Below, in pieces: positions 47,852 to 59,800 of a DNA stretch of 64,000 nt (position 1 is the stretch's first letter; each line of letters starts with the position of its first letter). The notes under the pieces are model-generated. The model was not told where the DNA came from. It was given only the letters and a program-made list of their open reading frames with translations, and searched no databases. Location: the NCBI GenBank assembly GCA_033032175.1, contig CM065320.1, forward strand, positions 15,333,413 through 15,397,412. The letters are read 5' to 3'. Position numbers and translations under genes: made by a program. The DNA is from Saturnia japonica (lineage: Eukaryota > Arthropoda > Insecta > Lepidoptera > Saturniidae).

Positions 47852-50800
47852 TGCCTGCGTGTTATCTTGTAAAATTGCGTAAATGTTTGCTATCTCTGCT
47901 TATATAACATCGAATGAGACACATATTTTATGTATTTGATATAACGTAAAACGTTCGTATCTAATATTTATACGTACAAAATATATTACAAGCCCAACCG
48001 ACATCTAATTAAATGTTTTGATGTAATGGCTTGAAACTTGTGTTTTCTTTTCCTGTTTTATATGATTCTATTATACTTTAAATCTATATTAATAAACTAA
48101 CAGTGTGCCCGCGGCTCCGCACGCGTTTGTTACGAAGCAATTATTTAAATCCAGTAATTTTATTTTTATTCTTAATATTATACCTCTCATAAAGAAAATT
48201 TCATCATAATATTTTACTGCAATTTTATTTATGATTTCTAAATGTATTTTTGACGATTCATAATATAGCATATCAACGATGGAATGACATACGCTTCCTG
48301 TCTTCAAAAGTGTCAAATTGTCAAAGTGTCTTTGTATAATCGTTATCGCTAATAGAAAACGAAAAAATGTATGGAATTGACGTATCTCAAAGTTAAATCA
48401 CGTGATCAGATAAGTCAATTCCATACACTTCTTTCGTTTTCATTAGTTTTAATGATTGTTGAATGGTAACTTGGTTAGACCATCAGAATCCGTGGAGAAT
48501 TAATAAAAATTAAATTTTTTGATATATATTTTTTGTGATGTAATATTAAAATATTTTACAGCCCATCAATTAGGGAATAACTTATACTTCTCGTGTACAA
48601 AGTTTCACCAAAATTGGTTAGCATTCTTTTTCTTCTGAATTTTTTTTAAACTATTTCTAAAAGTATTACTTGTTGAATATTCATATAGCCTATCAATTGA
48701 CCAATAACATAAAAGCTTCTCGTGTATACAATTTCATAAGAATCGGTTAAGCCGCTATTGAGTTTAATCTAGACATACAAATAGGCACGACGTTCCTTAT
48801 AAAAATACTTATTATAGGTGTTTCTTAGAAGATAGACATAATAAAATCTCCCTGACTTTTTCATAGGTTTTTTTTTAAATGTCTACAATTATGTAGTAAA
48901 TTCATTTTATATATATATTGTTGGGTACGCGTCACTTCCCCTCTGCGTGAGGGAGGGGGGGGGGGTGTGACGTTTCCCCGGTTTGGACGGGCGTTTTGTT
49001 GCGCCGGATGCCCGTCTCGTAGATACCGTACGGATGCCAGTGGGCGGCGTGATGTTGGTGGTGAGGGGGTCCGGGGGGTGCAATAATGCACGACCGCTTG
49101 AGGTGCCGGGTCTTCAATGAAACTCGATATCTTGACCGTAGATTGTTCGCAGGACGACCAAAGCTTTCTTCTTGTAGTTACTCGTAGTAGACTCGTTGAA
49201 TTGCACCGTGCCCAATACGGCCCTTCTTCGAGCTTAAGTGGTTCGAGGAATGACCGTAAAGAGAGCCCCGTTTTATTTCGTGTTTATTTCATGTTTTAAC
49301 TTTACTTTTCGCTTTGGTTGCCCTGTTAAACTCTTTATATTTCTCTCATTATACATCCTATGTACACATGTTATATATCAAAATGTTCCTCTTTGAATTA
49401 TCTATCCATTACATATTCACTTATAATATACATTACATATACATTCCGTACATAAGCCAAAAACAATGTAATTTACGGGCGACATCACTATTTTCTGCTC
49501 GTAAAATCTCTATAACTTTTGACATACTTAACCTATTGGCTTACTTTATATGTTAATCTGTTCTATATTAGCTATATTTTCACATATATGACACACAATA
49601 CATAATCGTTTATATATCTCTTAACATACCACATGCAACTTGTAATGTAGCGTATTCGCTTACATTTTTCTATAATATTGTTAATATTAATCTATTTTAT
49701 TGTAATACATAATATATGACACATCAATATAATAATAACACAAAATACCTTAACCTAAGACACGAAAAAACACTGTTCTGTCGCCAACATCCTCCCCCTC
49801 GTGCGCAGCACCAATCTCCTGTCATGGCGACGCTGTCGTAGTCTGCCTGGATCCGTCGTTCTGTTGCTCGTAGCTCGTTGCAGGAACCAGCAGCACTACT
49901 TTGGAGCTCGGCCTCTTCAGTGTTCCGCCGGCGGTGCGCACCTCTATCACTCGGATGCGGCCATCTGGTCCAGGGTGCGTTTGAGTAATGACGCCCCGGG
50001 GCCATGTGTTTCGTGGCAGTGTGGAGTCAATTATTAGGACAGTGTCTCCGCACTGCAGGTCCTTTGTGTTTCGTCCATCGACCTTCCTGGTAAGCAGAGT
50101 GGGTAGGTATTCTTTTAGCCACCTGCTCCAGAAATGGTCGGCCATGCGCTGCGCCACCTTCCAGGTCCGTCGCCCGATGAGGTCTTCATCTGTGAAGGTT
50201 CCAATCCGTGGAGACCCGCAGGACCTCCCAATAAGGAAGTGATTGGGAGTCAGGGCTTCTTCACCTTCATTTTCCTCCGTGGTGACGAGCGGTCTTGCGT
50301 TTACCATATGTTCCGCTTCCAAAAGAAGAGTGTGTAAGGTCTCTTCTTGCGGACACCTTTCCTTTAATGTCGCCGCTAGTGCCGTTTTGATGGAACGGAC
50401 TAGGCGTTCCCACGCACCTCCCATATTTGGAGCCCCAGGTGGTATGAATTTCCACCGGATGCCCATCTTCTCTGCTGCGGTGGTGAGATCTTCCTTCTGC
50501 AAGCCTCTGACTGCTTCTTCTAGCTCTTTACTGGCTCCGACGAAGTTGGTTCCGTTGTCGCTGTATATTGTGCTAGGTGTTCCTCGCCTAGCAACCATGC
50601 GTCGAAGTGCCAGTATCATCGAATCCGTCGATAGAGACGCCGCCAACTCTATGTGTACTGCCCTCGTGGTGAGACACGTAAACAGCGCTCCCCATCTTTT
50701 CTCGTGTCGCCGTCCTATCGCGATCGTCATTGGCCCAAAGTAGTCCACAGCGGTGCAGGTGAATGGCGGCTCGCCGAATCGTAACCGCTCTTTTGGTAAG

Positions 50801-53800
50801 TTTCCGGTGGGTGGTCTAGATGGTGCGCTTCTGTATACTTTGCACCATTGACATTGGTATGCCACCGTCCGTACTGTCGATCGCAGCCCCAAAACCCAGT
50901 AGCGTTGTCTTATCTCGTTCATCACGGTTGCATGGTTCCCGTGGTTGAACGCTACGTGGTAATGTCGTATGAGCAACCTCGTGATCTTGTTCTTGCCATC
51001 CAAGACTACGGGTCGTCGATATGCTCTTTCCATAAACGTAGCCGCGTCGATCCTTCCTTTGACTCGTAACAGTCCATCTTCTTTGATGATGTCAAGCTTC
51101 TTCAATTTGTTGTGTCCATCGGAGTCTCTTGATGCCGTAGGTTTCCCGAAACTCTCTTCTTGACTTCTCATCAGCAACAGTTTCTCCGCTTTTTCCAAGT
51201 GAGCCTTATCCAGAACAAGGAACTTCTTTGCTTCTTTTGGTGTTGCTGCCTTCGTCACGTTCTTGAGTTTCCTTTTCTTTGCTCTTCTCCAAGTCGGGTC
51301 CTTCTTTTCCATCCTACGGGAAACAAGAGTGTGCTCCTTTCGCTTGCGACACAGGTCAATAAATTGAAGCACTCTTGCCGTCGCTCTCCATAGCCTCGTC
51401 CAGCTCGAGAATCGTTCAGGTTCTGGTGTAGGCGGCTGATCCTTTGAGATCCTTGCGGTGGCAACAGTGTGCTTCTCTTTCTCTTCTCCCGTTGGTTTCG
51501 ACTTGAATGAACGAGGTTCAGGCCAACTGGTCTCTTCTTGGCTCAGGAACGCGGGTCCATTAAACCAACGGTGGTTCTGTCCGAAGTCTCGCGGCACCCC
51601 TCTCGTCGCGTCGTCCGCTGGGTTCTGACTGGTCGGTACCCAACGCCACTCTTGAGGTTTTGAGAGGTCCTCTATTTCCGCGAGTCGATGCGCCACGAAC
51701 GGTTTGAACGTCCTTGGATCTGATCTTATCCACGAAAGGACTGTGCTTGAATCAGTCCAGTAGACTCGTCTCTTAATCTTCAGATCCAGTTCTTCTTCCA
51801 CCGCTCGTGTCATCCGAGTGCCTAATAGCGCAGCTTGCAACTCTAGCCGCGGGATGGATACTGGCTTGAGGGGAGTCACTCTTGCCTTGGCTGCTAGTAG
51901 TGCGACTTGATAGCCTCCTTGTCCTTTGCTCGCTCTGTAGTATACTGCGCAAGCGTAGGCTGTCTCGCTGGCGTCGGTGAACGCGTGCAGCTCCCCCTCG
52001 TCGCTCGAGTCCGTGAAGCATCTCGGGATACGTAGACCTTCCAGGATCTGTACGCTGGTGAGGTATTCTTTCCAGGCTTCTTGATCTTTCGGAGTGACTT
52101 CTTCATCCCAATCGACGCCGCTTCTCCATATGTTCTGTATGAGTACCTTCCCTTGTATGAGAACCGGTGATGCCACTCCCATAGGATCGAAGGTGGCCAT
52201 GACCGCACTCGTTACTTCTCTCTTGGTAGGTCCTCTTCTTATCGCGACGTCCTCTTTGAGTTTGCTAAGGCACGTTCTGAAACCCAGTTCATCATCTCCC
52301 GTGCACCATAGCAAGCCAAGGGTCTTCTCTTCACTTGGTCCGATGCTGATCTCTTGCTGCCCGGTCTCTTTGGTGAGGCTTCTTAACACAGTGTGATTGT
52401 TGGATGCCCATCCTCTCAATTCAAACTTGGCTTTCCGGTGGATGGTGTCCACATCACTGGCTACTCTGATTGCCTCCTCTTCTGTGTCGAAACTCTGTAA
52501 GTAGTCGTCCATATAATGATTATGTTCTATTGCACTAGCAGCTTCCGGGGACTGATCTTGATGTTCGGCGGCATTCTTGTTCTTCACGAAGATTGCAGCA
52601 CTAGGAGAGCAGGCGGCCCCAAATATGACTGATGTCATTCTGTATTCCTTGATGGGTCCTTCTGCTTGATTCCCCTTCCATAAGAACCTTAAGCTGTCAC
52701 GGTCCTCTTCTCGTATCCGTATTTGAAGAAACATCTCTTTGATGTCCGCTACCACTGCGATCGGTTTCTGGCGGAAGCGCAGCAGGACACCAAAGAGTGA
52801 CTGCAGCAGGTCCGGGCCGGGTAAGAGCAGGTCGTTCAGACTCTTCCCTCCTGACTTGGCAGCAGCGTCGAACACCAGGCGTTTCTTCTTCTTGGTGGGA
52901 TGCGTGACAGCGAAATGTGGCAAGTACCACTTCCTCCTTGAAGTGGATTCTCCTTCGGCTTCTTCAGCGTATCCACTCTTCAATAGGTTCTCCATTTGGT
53001 TCTCGTATTCGATCTTCAGTTCCGGATCTTTCTGTAGCTTCTTCATGATCCCTTTCAGTCTTACTTCTGCGGCTTTGAAGTTGTCTGGCAACTCCTCAAC
53101 ATCATTTTTCCACAGAAGCCCGACTTCGAAGCGTCCATCTTCCAAGCGTTGACAGGTTCTTTCCAATATGTCCATTGCTCTCTGGTCCTGGTCTGTGCTT
53201 GGCCTCTTAGGTAGAACTCCCAATGATTCTACCGCGAAATGGTCCTTCATCAACTTCTCCAATGCTTCTTCACGTGCTGATACGTGTGCGCATGTGGTGA
53301 AGTTGACTGGTTTTGACGCGCCTCCATCGAACCCATGCAGCACCCATCCAAGTTGTGTGAAGGATGCTACTGGTTGGTTCTTCTTTCCTTTGCGCGTTCC
53401 TCTTGAGATGATGAGCTCCCAATTGTCTTGCCCTATTAACAACTTGGGAGAACCCTCTTCGTGGTGCAGCTGATTCACCAGCTTCCTTAGGTGTGCGCAG
53501 TTCTCTATGGTGCTCCTCTCCAGTCTTTGAGGAGTCAGATGCATGTCGTCAATGGTGCGCACCCCGGTGACTGTTCGCTTTTTGGACTGGTGTAGTCCCC
53601 TTATCTGCATGTTGAGCTTCATTGAATCCTTGCTTACCATGGATTTTCCACCCACAGTCTCCAAATGAAGCGTCTCCTTAGGTCCTTTGAGGCCAACCTG
53701 TTCTGCCACCGTCGAGTCCAGGAGTGTGACTGTTGACCCCTCATCCAGCAGTGCCAGGACTTCAGCTGCTCCATAGATCTCGACGGGAAGCATCTTCAAG

Positions 53801-56800
53801 TAGGCTCTTGAAGACCTGGTGCAGTTCACTGGTAGCCTCACGTTGTTGGCTACTTCTTTTCCATCTTCTTGCTTGGACTCTTCTCTGTCCTCATGAAGCA
53901 AGTTGTGATGCCATCGTTTGCAGTTTGTACATGAAGGTTGACGGCAGGTCTCTTTCCTATGCCTTCCGCTCAGGCACTTGTAGCATAGTCGCGATTCCTT
54001 CGCGATACTCCATCGTTTCTTCACAGGTGCTTGACGGAACTTTGGACATTCCCGCAGGTAATGTCCCTCGTGGCAATGTGGGCATGCTGCTTTGTCTCTT
54101 CCTTCTCTTTCAATCCCCCGCTTTTCTCTATTTGGCCTTTCTTGGTCCACGTGTTCGGTTGTAGTGTGCGCAGCTTGTCGCTTTGGTATCTGCCTCCTTG
54201 TTGCGGTGTCTGGTATCGCGTGTGGTCCACAGCGATCCGCCATCCTGTTTAGGAATACCGCCATCATGTTGAGGTCAGGATCCCCTTCGGCCTTGTCCGC
54301 TACGTGGTCGTACCAGCGGTACTTCAATATTGCTGTCATCTTGTCGACGATGCTCCTCAGTATCTCTGGAGATTGCAGGTATTGTGGTTTTCGCAGTCCT
54401 CGTATTGCCGCCACGGTGTTGTTGACGTTGCCTGCTAGCAAGCATACGTCATAGGCGTTGTCACTGATCGGTGGCAGTTTCTTTATCCTGTCCAGTTCTG
54501 CCAGAACCAGTGCATCCGCTCTTCCATAACTCCGCTTCAGGGCTTCCATCACTTCCTCCGGTGTGCTCTCGGAGTACAGTTGACTGCGAACTCCCTCTCT
54601 TGCTTCTCCCTTCAATGCTCTTCTTAATCTTGCCATGTTCTGTGTGGCAGAGAAAAGCGGAGCGGTGTCTTCGTATACAGCTTTGAAGGCCATCCATTCT
54701 CTTGTGTCACCATCGAACAGTGGTAGTTGGTGCACGTAGTCTGGCTGCGGCGCCTGGCTCTGGATCTGGACTCCCCTCAATGCTTCGGTGAGGACTCTTG
54801 CAAGGCTCTGATGACTCTTCTCCATATCGGCCTTAGTATCGGGTTCGCGTGCGGAAGGTGGGGGGGTCCGTATACACCCCTCCTTGGGTGCCTCCCCCTC
54901 GTGTCCCTCCTTGGAGACGCCCTCTGCAGCCTTCTGGACCCAGTCCCTGACCTGGTCCACCCGGTCTATTGGCTCTTCAATAACTGAGTCTTCTTCCTCG
55001 TTGTCCACCTGGATGAGTTCCAGTCGCAGCCTGGCAGCTGTCGTGGCTGCTTGTGCCTCTCGCAGCTCCTTATCGGCCAGTTCGGCGCGGGCTTCCAGCT
55101 CCTTCCGTCTTCTTGAAGACCTGATGGATGCAGGACGGTTCTTCTTCACCGTTGGTGCATCATGGTCTTCCCTTGAAGCTGTTTCCCGCGTCGTGCCGGT
55201 GACGGTGGTCTCGTACGAAGTAACTTCTGTGGTCTCTGTGCTGCTCTCTTGTGGTGCAACCTCAAGCGGCTGCTCCCTCGGAGAGCCCCTCTGGCTCCTG
55301 GTGACTGGCATCCCGTAACGGTATCGAGGATCCGGCTCGAAGGACCAAATGTTGGGTACGCGTCACTTCCCCTCTGCGTGAGGGAGGGGGGGGTGTGACG
55401 TTTCCCCGGTTTGGACGGGCGTTTTGTTGCGCCGGATGCCCGTCTCGTAGATACCGTACGGATGCCAGTGGGCGGCGTGATGTTGGTGGTGAGGGGGTCC
55501 GGGGGGTGCAATAATGCACGACCGCTTGAGGTGCCGGGTCTTCAATGAAACTCGATATCTTGACCGTAGATTGTTCGCAGGACGACCAAAGCTTTCTTCT
55601 TGTAGTTACTCGTAGTAGACTCGTTGAATTGCACCGTGCCCAATACGGCCCTTCTTCGAGCTTAAGTGGTTCGAGGAATGACCGTAAAGAGAGCCCCGTT
55701 TTATTTCGTGTTTATTTCATGTTTTAACTTTACTTTTCGCTTTGGTTGCCCTGTTAAACTCTTTATATTTCTCTCATTATACATCCTATGTACACATGTT
55801 ATATATCAAAATGTTCCTCTTTGAATTATCTATCCATTACATATTCACTTATAATATACATTACATATACATTCCGTACATAAGCCAAAAACAATGTAAT
55901 TTACGGGCGACATCACTATTTTCTGCTCGTAAAATCTCTATAACTTTTGACATACTTAACCTATTGGCTTACTTTATATGTTAATCTGTTCTATATTAGC
56001 TATATTTTCACATATGTGACACACAATACATAATCGTTTATATATCTCTTAACATACCACATGCAACTTGTAATGTAGCGTATTCGCTTACATTTTTCTA
56101 TAATATTGTTAATATTAATCTATTTTATTGTAATACATAATATATGACACATCAATATAATAATAACACAAAATACCTTAACCTAAGACACGAAAAAACA
56201 CTGTTCTGTCGCCAACATATATTATGGTTTACTCAGCGTAAAGCGCTCGAATCGATACACCATGACCAGATTTTTTTTTTATTTGCGCGGAACACTAATT
56301 CTTTATAAGAATAGCCAAAGTTACTCCTTACAGCATCAGCTATCTACCAGTGAAAGACCCATCTAAATCGGTCCAACCATTTCGACAGACAAACAGACAA
56401 AAAATTCAAAAATAGGTTTTTTGTTATACCTATTTTATATACTTTCATATGCATTCAGTAAAAGGCTGTTTTACTTAGACATTACAAACAGACATTTCAA
56501 TTTTATTAATTGTAATATAGATTATTGTAGATACACAATTATAGATGTTTTTTTGGCGGGTTTTTAAAGTGAGTTTTTATTAATTAATTATTAGCATAGG
56601 GTTTGGACTCTATATTATGTAATATTGGTGGCGTTTTGCGTGATATACTATGATTATTGTGCATACATAAGTAAAGTGAATTATAAATATATATTGGATG
56701 CATACATTTTGATTTTGAAGTGCCACAAAACTCCGTAGAAAGTTCTAACAAGGGAGCCATCATCTTATTAGAATACTGAAATCGTTTTTTAAGACAACAC

Positions 56801-59800
56801 ACTCTATATTTATTTAATTATTAGGACCCCCAGTGGTCAGTGTATTAAATGCAGTAACATTTAAAAAAAATTGAAAAATAAAATAAGTTGGTATTTTAAG
56901 GTAATTACAACATGTGCTGTGTAGACAAAAATATATAAAAAGAGTACAAACAAAAATAAACACTTATAACAGGATTATTAGAAATTACGTCAAATAAATA
57001 TATACAAATTAATACAGTAAGAAAATCAAATAAAAAAATCACTTAACGTCAATATAATATATAAAGCAAAAAAGAAAAAATATATATCTATAATATGCTT
57101 AACACACAAGATTAAACTTTTGCAAGAAATTTATTTTCTCTTAACCACCCGCTATAATATTCCTGAATACCGGATGGGAATCCTTGCATATATCACAACT
57201 GTCGCCAAGAGCGTTGCAATATCTACTAGTGATTGTAGATTTACTGTGGAGTGTTTCGGAAGATTAGTACAGGTGGGCGATTACGAATGATTTACATAAT
57301 CGAGATATTTTGATGATAAGTGATAATTCATAATCGAATTACATATATGAATGGTCATTCATAATCGAACCTTTTATGTATTACCCAGAGGTGGGCGATT
57401 ATGAATAATGACTGGTACCTATTAAAAACGAAGAGTGGAAAGCTATTAAAAACCTAGCCTTAGTAAGTACTAATGGTTATAGTCGAATGATTACATTAGT
57501 ATATCTCATAATCACCCACCGCTAAAGATTAGTCCTTGAGAGAGGTACCTGCAGCAAAGCACCAGAAAATCTAGGATATCTGTGTGCAACACTTAAACCA
57601 ATCTTCTTCCGTAGCTTAAAGCTATCGATATTACCGTTGAGAACTTTGTGAAGGAAGGACAAATCCAGAACCTGCCTACGGAATTCCAAGGAGTCCATTT
57701 GTTAGTAGTTCAAATTGTCACTGTAGTGAAAGCTGCGATAACTGCGATGGGAGTTGTATGTAAGATGACGTACGAATCTCTATGCGAACTTGGTGAACTT
57801 AAATGTAGGAAATCAGACCACACTACAGTATTCAAGAATACTTCTCACGTAAGCATTAACTACTTTAAATTTAGTACAACAATAATCTTCTGTAAAGTGT
57901 ATAACAATTCATATGTACCTTTATTAGTTATACTAATAAAATAAGTCTCACTTAGTTATATATAGTACATAGCTGCATTTGCAAGTGCATCTTTCTTCAT
58001 GGCATGTTTAATATTTTTTATGCACCAACTTAATAAAGAAAGCTAAGCATTATACAATGTAAATCTGGTTGCGTGGTCTTAGAACACCTTACAATTTCTA
58101 ATTCGATGCATTAGCAATAATCTCATCTATTTGCGGTAAAATGTTAGCTTCGATTCAAATTCCTCACTATGCAATTTTATGACAAGACCGTGCCATTTAT
58201 GGTGTATTCAGTAGGAATTAATTTGAAATTTCGAGTAAATTTAATGTGAGAGCCTTTTGATACGTTGATATCCATCCCGTAATCACGACACTAGTTGCTC
58301 AAATTAGCGACCTCCTCCTGTAGCAGAAGAGAATCGTTACTGTTTTGAATGGTTCTTGCTAACTTGAGATACTTCACTTGATAATGGCAGTAACGGTCTT
58401 CAATAAAGAGGCCTAGTTGCCAAGTTAGGAAGAAGAAAAAGAAATATAGACAAAATGTAAACTTAATCAGCAGTCAATAGATTCGATTTTAGTAAATTGA
58501 TGCTAGGGAACTATGCCAATTTTGAATGCTATTTGTGAAAATCAGGACTTGCAATAATCATGTATATTCTATCTCATTTTCTTTTTAGTTTCGGTCGGAC
58601 ACTTTTCTCGTTTAACTCCTAAGAAACTTCATTGTAATTTTTTAATATCATTATAGATAGGTAATTGTTTTTAGGATATTTTACCCCATCAAATATATGA
58701 GTACCATTGTTCCCTATTGTACTATCAGTAGACGGGAATAGTTATTGTTTGGTGAGAATAGACAATGTCTTCTATAATTGAAAGCTTAGACAATCCGAAA
58801 TTAAAATGAAAGTAATCTATTTCATTGTACGAAAAGACCTTTGTCGAAGCCCTTAGGTAACCAAAAGATTTACATGTCAAATGGAATCGAGCTTTGGAAA
58901 ATAATTTATTAATTTAATAAAATTTTGTTTCAAATGTCTAATATAAAGTATTATAGTGCCCACGGCTTCGCTCGCTTGAACTAAAAATTATCTTACCGGG
59001 ATAAAAAGTATGTCTTAATCCGGGTGCTATCAGTGTGCCAAATTTCATCCAAAGCCGTTAAGCCGTTTTTGTGTGATTTAGTAAGAAACAAATAAACTCA
59101 CTTTAATATTAATTAGGATGCAGTTAGCGGTGACTCGTGGCTCTGCACATGATTAACGCAGTAACTATTTTCATCTCGTAGTTTTGATTTTAGTCATATT
59201 ATTGTCACAGTCTATTAATTAAGAAAGATATTGAAAATTATTATAGCCTATTAATTGGCCAATGATATGAGCTTTCAGTCTATACAATTTCATAAGAATC
59301 AGTCAAGCCGTTTTTGAGTTAAATCTGGGCATACAAACAGTATGAAGTCCTTATAGGATGTCAATCAGGGAATTTGAAAAAAAAAAAACATGTATAGACA
59401 GAATTACAGATTTATTAATACAGTTTATTTGTTATAATCGAAGACCAGCGTGTTAGGATAATTCTGCATAAATAACAAAAATTGTGCCGACAGCCGCAGA
59501 CTGATTTTTGTGATTAGTTGGATGGTTAGGGTTTGGGCTTCAGCTTGACAACGTATAAACCATCTATTCTATTTATTTGTTTTTAAGTCGTCAAAACTAC
59601 GACATACCCTATAAATATGCATTTCGACTATCAGTTATTACTTTATCAGTATTAAAAAAAAAATGTTACAAAAACATTTCGCACGACAAATTCCTAAATA
59701 ACTTCCTCTATACAATGATTTTTGTGAATTTTTCTATATTTTTTCTTACTACGTGCAGCGTTACTTTCTATGGATATTCTAGTATATTAAAATTATAAAA

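Larger units (their letters stand above)
44090..48913. other. GPCR intron 3, part left of the BEL/Pao element
   Basis: Holds a Helitron-like terminus (CTAG 44373-44376, - strand), unassigned AT-rich DNA (44640-47100), a dispersed repeat (47125-47540), a GT microsatellite (47813-47846), and a composite repeat (48095-48830) with a long hairpin (48349-48447). No exon recognised. Confidence 0.55.
48919..56217 (-). mobile_element. Full-length BEL/Pao LTR retrotransposon
   Basis: 7.3 kb, transcribed leftward. 5' LTR 55350-56217 (868 bp), 3' LTR 48919-49789 (871 bp), TG..CA ends with TGTTGG/CCAACA inverted termini, TATAT target duplication at 48914-48918 and 56218-56222. tRNA-Tyr primer-binding site two bases after the 5' LTR, polypurine tract right before the 3' LTR, and one open Gag-Pol frame. 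The LTRs differ by one substitution and a G-run length. All parts needed for mobility are present; it lies antisense in GPCR intron 3. Confidence 0.95.

Noticed and set aside
50243..54987. Many + strand frames of 60-166 codons
   Set aside because: All are shadows of the BEL/Pao Gag-Pol frame on the opposite strand.
57648..57944. 98-codon frame in GPCR intron 3
   Set aside because: Starts at a non-ATG or weak site, has no recognisable domain, and another frame of the same block gives an equally odd Cys-rich peptide ending at a stop.
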